Below, one piece after another: positions 6,266-7,088 of a stretch of 7,088 bases of DNA. The notes under the pieces are model-generated. The model was not told the origin of the DNA. It was given only the letters and a program-made list of their open reading frames with translations, and ran no database searches. Position numbers and translations under genes: made by a program. Position 1 is the stretch's first letter. Each line of letters begins with the position of its first letter. The stretch spans positions 1 through 7,088 of the forward strand of contig CAZTXD010000162.1 of the NCBI GenBank assembly GCA_964617995.1, given 5' to 3'. The stretch is from CAZTXD01 sp964617995. GTDB lineage: Bacteria > Actinomycetota > Acidimicrobiia > Spongiisociales > ZC4RG35.

Positions 6266-6430
6266 CAGTCCTCCCTGGTCGAATTACGACGAGAACGTAT
6301 GGCAGCGAGACAGGTGGGAGAACCCGGCTGACATCAACAATGGGTGAGGCCACCCTCGGACATAAGGGGGTGTTGAATTGAGGACAGCCGCCATGGACAA
6401 GGAGGCTGTCTGCCCGAAGAATCAACTGTG
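6266..6430. promoter_or_regulatory. Divergent intergenic region with presumed promoters
   Basis: This 165-bp stretch lies between the first leftward gene and the rightward membrane sensor-like gene, so promoters for both directions are expected in or near it. I do not see a convincing -35/-10 pair in either direction; CATAAG (6361-6366) is a weak rightward -10 candidate. An inverted repeat, GGGTG 6342-6346 and CACCC 6351-6355 with a 4-nt spacer, could be an operator half-site pair. The region also holds a short open frame at 6393-6431. Confidence 0.5.
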
Positions 6431-6431
6431 A
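6393..6431 (+). CDS. Candidate 12-codon leader ORF
   Basis: ATG 6393 opens a 12-residue frame, MDKEAVCPKNQL, ending at TGA 6429-6431. GAGGA at 6380-6384 lies 8 nt upstream, a better-placed ribosome-binding site than anything before the next gene. The TGA overlaps the ATG of the membrane gene (TGATG), a common arrangement for translational coupling. It may be a leader that delivers ribosomes to the weakly initiated downstream gene, or a chance frame. Confidence 0.4.
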   Translation: MDKEAVCPKNQL

Positions 6432-7088
6432 TGGGTGCACCAGTGGCGCAGGTGCCGGCGCCGTCCAGGCACGGCTTGGGGTTGATCTCGTGGCTGCCGT
6501 GGGTGGTTTGGGCGCTAACTCTTGTCGCCGCCACCGGGTCGATGGCGGGTCTCTCCGACGCCACCACGCTGGAGATTGTCCGGGTTATGGGCCTGACGGT
6601 GGGCACACTGGCGACGGCAACGATCGGCGCCCTGGTGGTGTCGAGAGGAAACGCCCCGGTTCCGGGGTGGCTGCTTCTTGTCTTCTCGCTGTTCTGGTCG
6701 ATAGGTCTGTACTCCTATCACCTGCTGGAGCTGATCTGGTCCGGTCAAGTCGGTGGCGGTCTCCAATCGGCGCAGACGATGATCGCCACCGGAGACATTG
6801 CTCTTGTTCTGGCCATGATTCCGCTGATATTCCTGTTCACCGTGGTCCCGGATGGAACTCTCCCGCCGGGCCGGTGGCGACTGGTCACCTGGGGACTGGC
6901 CGTGATGTTGGTGGGTTGGATCATGCAATCGGTGTGGCTGGCAGGGACAGTCACCGACATCGACGCCTGGCTGGCACGAAGCACCCTTGCCTCCCTCGAT
7001 GGTGCTTCCCCCGGTCCCCTCCTATCCGCCGTCACCCTGTTCCTCCAGGTGCTGAGCGTGTCCATGCTGCCGTTGGTGGGGGCCACCC
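6431..7088 (+). CDS. Membrane-input N-terminus of a sensor kinase-like protein (partial)
   Basis: From ATG 6431 the frame is open to the window edge, giving 219 residues so far. About six hydrophobic helices appear, near 18-38, 51-71, 79-98, 119-139, 151-172 and 198-217. After the fourth comes VVPDGTLPPGRWR (138-150). This closely resembles the F/VPDG-x-LPS-x-RWR turn found in the N-terminal membrane region of many actinobacterial histidine kinases. The kinase domains would lie beyond the edge, so the assignment rests on this motif and topology. The ATG has only a poor GAAGAA upstream and may be reached by coupling from the 12-codon frame that overlaps it; an adjacent GTG 6428 is also possible. 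It is transcribed away from the leftward cluster and could regulate it, which is an inference from position alone. Confidence 0.7.
   Translation, partial: MGAPVAQVPAPSRHGLGLISWLPWVVWALTLVAATGSMAGLSDATTLEIVRVMGLTVGTLATATIGALVVSRGNAPVPGWLLLVFSLFWSIGLYSYHLLELIWSGQVGGGLQSAQTMIATGDIALVLAMIPLIFLFTVVPDGTLPPGRWRLVTWGLAVMLVGWIMQSVWLAGTVTDIDAWLARSTLASLDGASPGPLLSAVTLFLQVLSVSMLPLVGAT

Noticed and set aside
5442..6440. Long N-terminal extension of the nitroreductase-family frame, open to 6440 (502 codons in total)
   Set aside because: It overlaps the 8-TM gene in another frame on the same strand, reads as Arg/Pro/Gly-rich low-complexity sequence, and the DDN domain has a good start at 5441 with an ATGA overlap.
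1..7088. CRISPR arrays, insertion sequences, tandem repeats, rRNA
   Set aside because: No regularly spaced repeats, transposase motifs, long terminal inverted repeats or rRNA-like stretches were seen in reading either strand.

Overview
The window is GC-rich, gene-dense bacterial DNA. A deazaflavin (F420)-type nitroreductase, F/VPDG-type membrane sensor architecture and many small multi-pass membrane proteins point to an actinobacterium, possibly an uncultured or soil lineage. This is an inference from protein style; no rRNA or other marker is present.

Layout. At the left edge is the 3' end of a rightward gene (1-63), then a short spacer with a stem-loop, then a rightward class I SAM-dependent methyltransferase (150-737). 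A gene-free stretch (738-1001) follows; it carries a good leftward intrinsic terminator (888-917). From 1002 to 6265 nine genes all point left, with gaps of 70 bp or less or 4-8 bp overlaps, except for one 188-bp interval at 4292-4479. In order of transcription (right to left) they are: an 8-TM membrane protein (5438-6265), an F420-dependent nitroreductase-family protein (4932-5441), a DUF2269-like membrane protein (4480-4926), a cupin with a C-terminal extension (3725-4291), a small membrane protein (3178-3654), a 207-aa membrane protein (2558-3181), a VOC/glyoxalase-fold protein (2101-2550), a second cupin (1635-2087) and a second 207-aa membrane protein (1002-1625). A divergent 165-bp intergenic region separates this cluster from a rightward membrane protein that runs off the right edge (6431-7088). 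That protein looks like the membrane-input half of an actinobacterial sensor kinase or related regulator.

How it may work together. The spacing, stop/start overlaps, ribosome-binding sites and single terminator suggest one leftward transcript of nine genes. It alternates small soluble proteins of metal- or cofactor-binding folds (F420 nitroreductase fold, two cupins, VOC) with five integral membrane proteins, four of which I cannot assign to a characterised family. The two 207-aa membrane proteins share length, topology and aligned motifs, so they are probably paralogues. No substrate can be named from sequence. The cluster is the most interesting part of the window, as a possible uncharacterised membrane-associated redox or small-molecule module, but that is a hypothesis.
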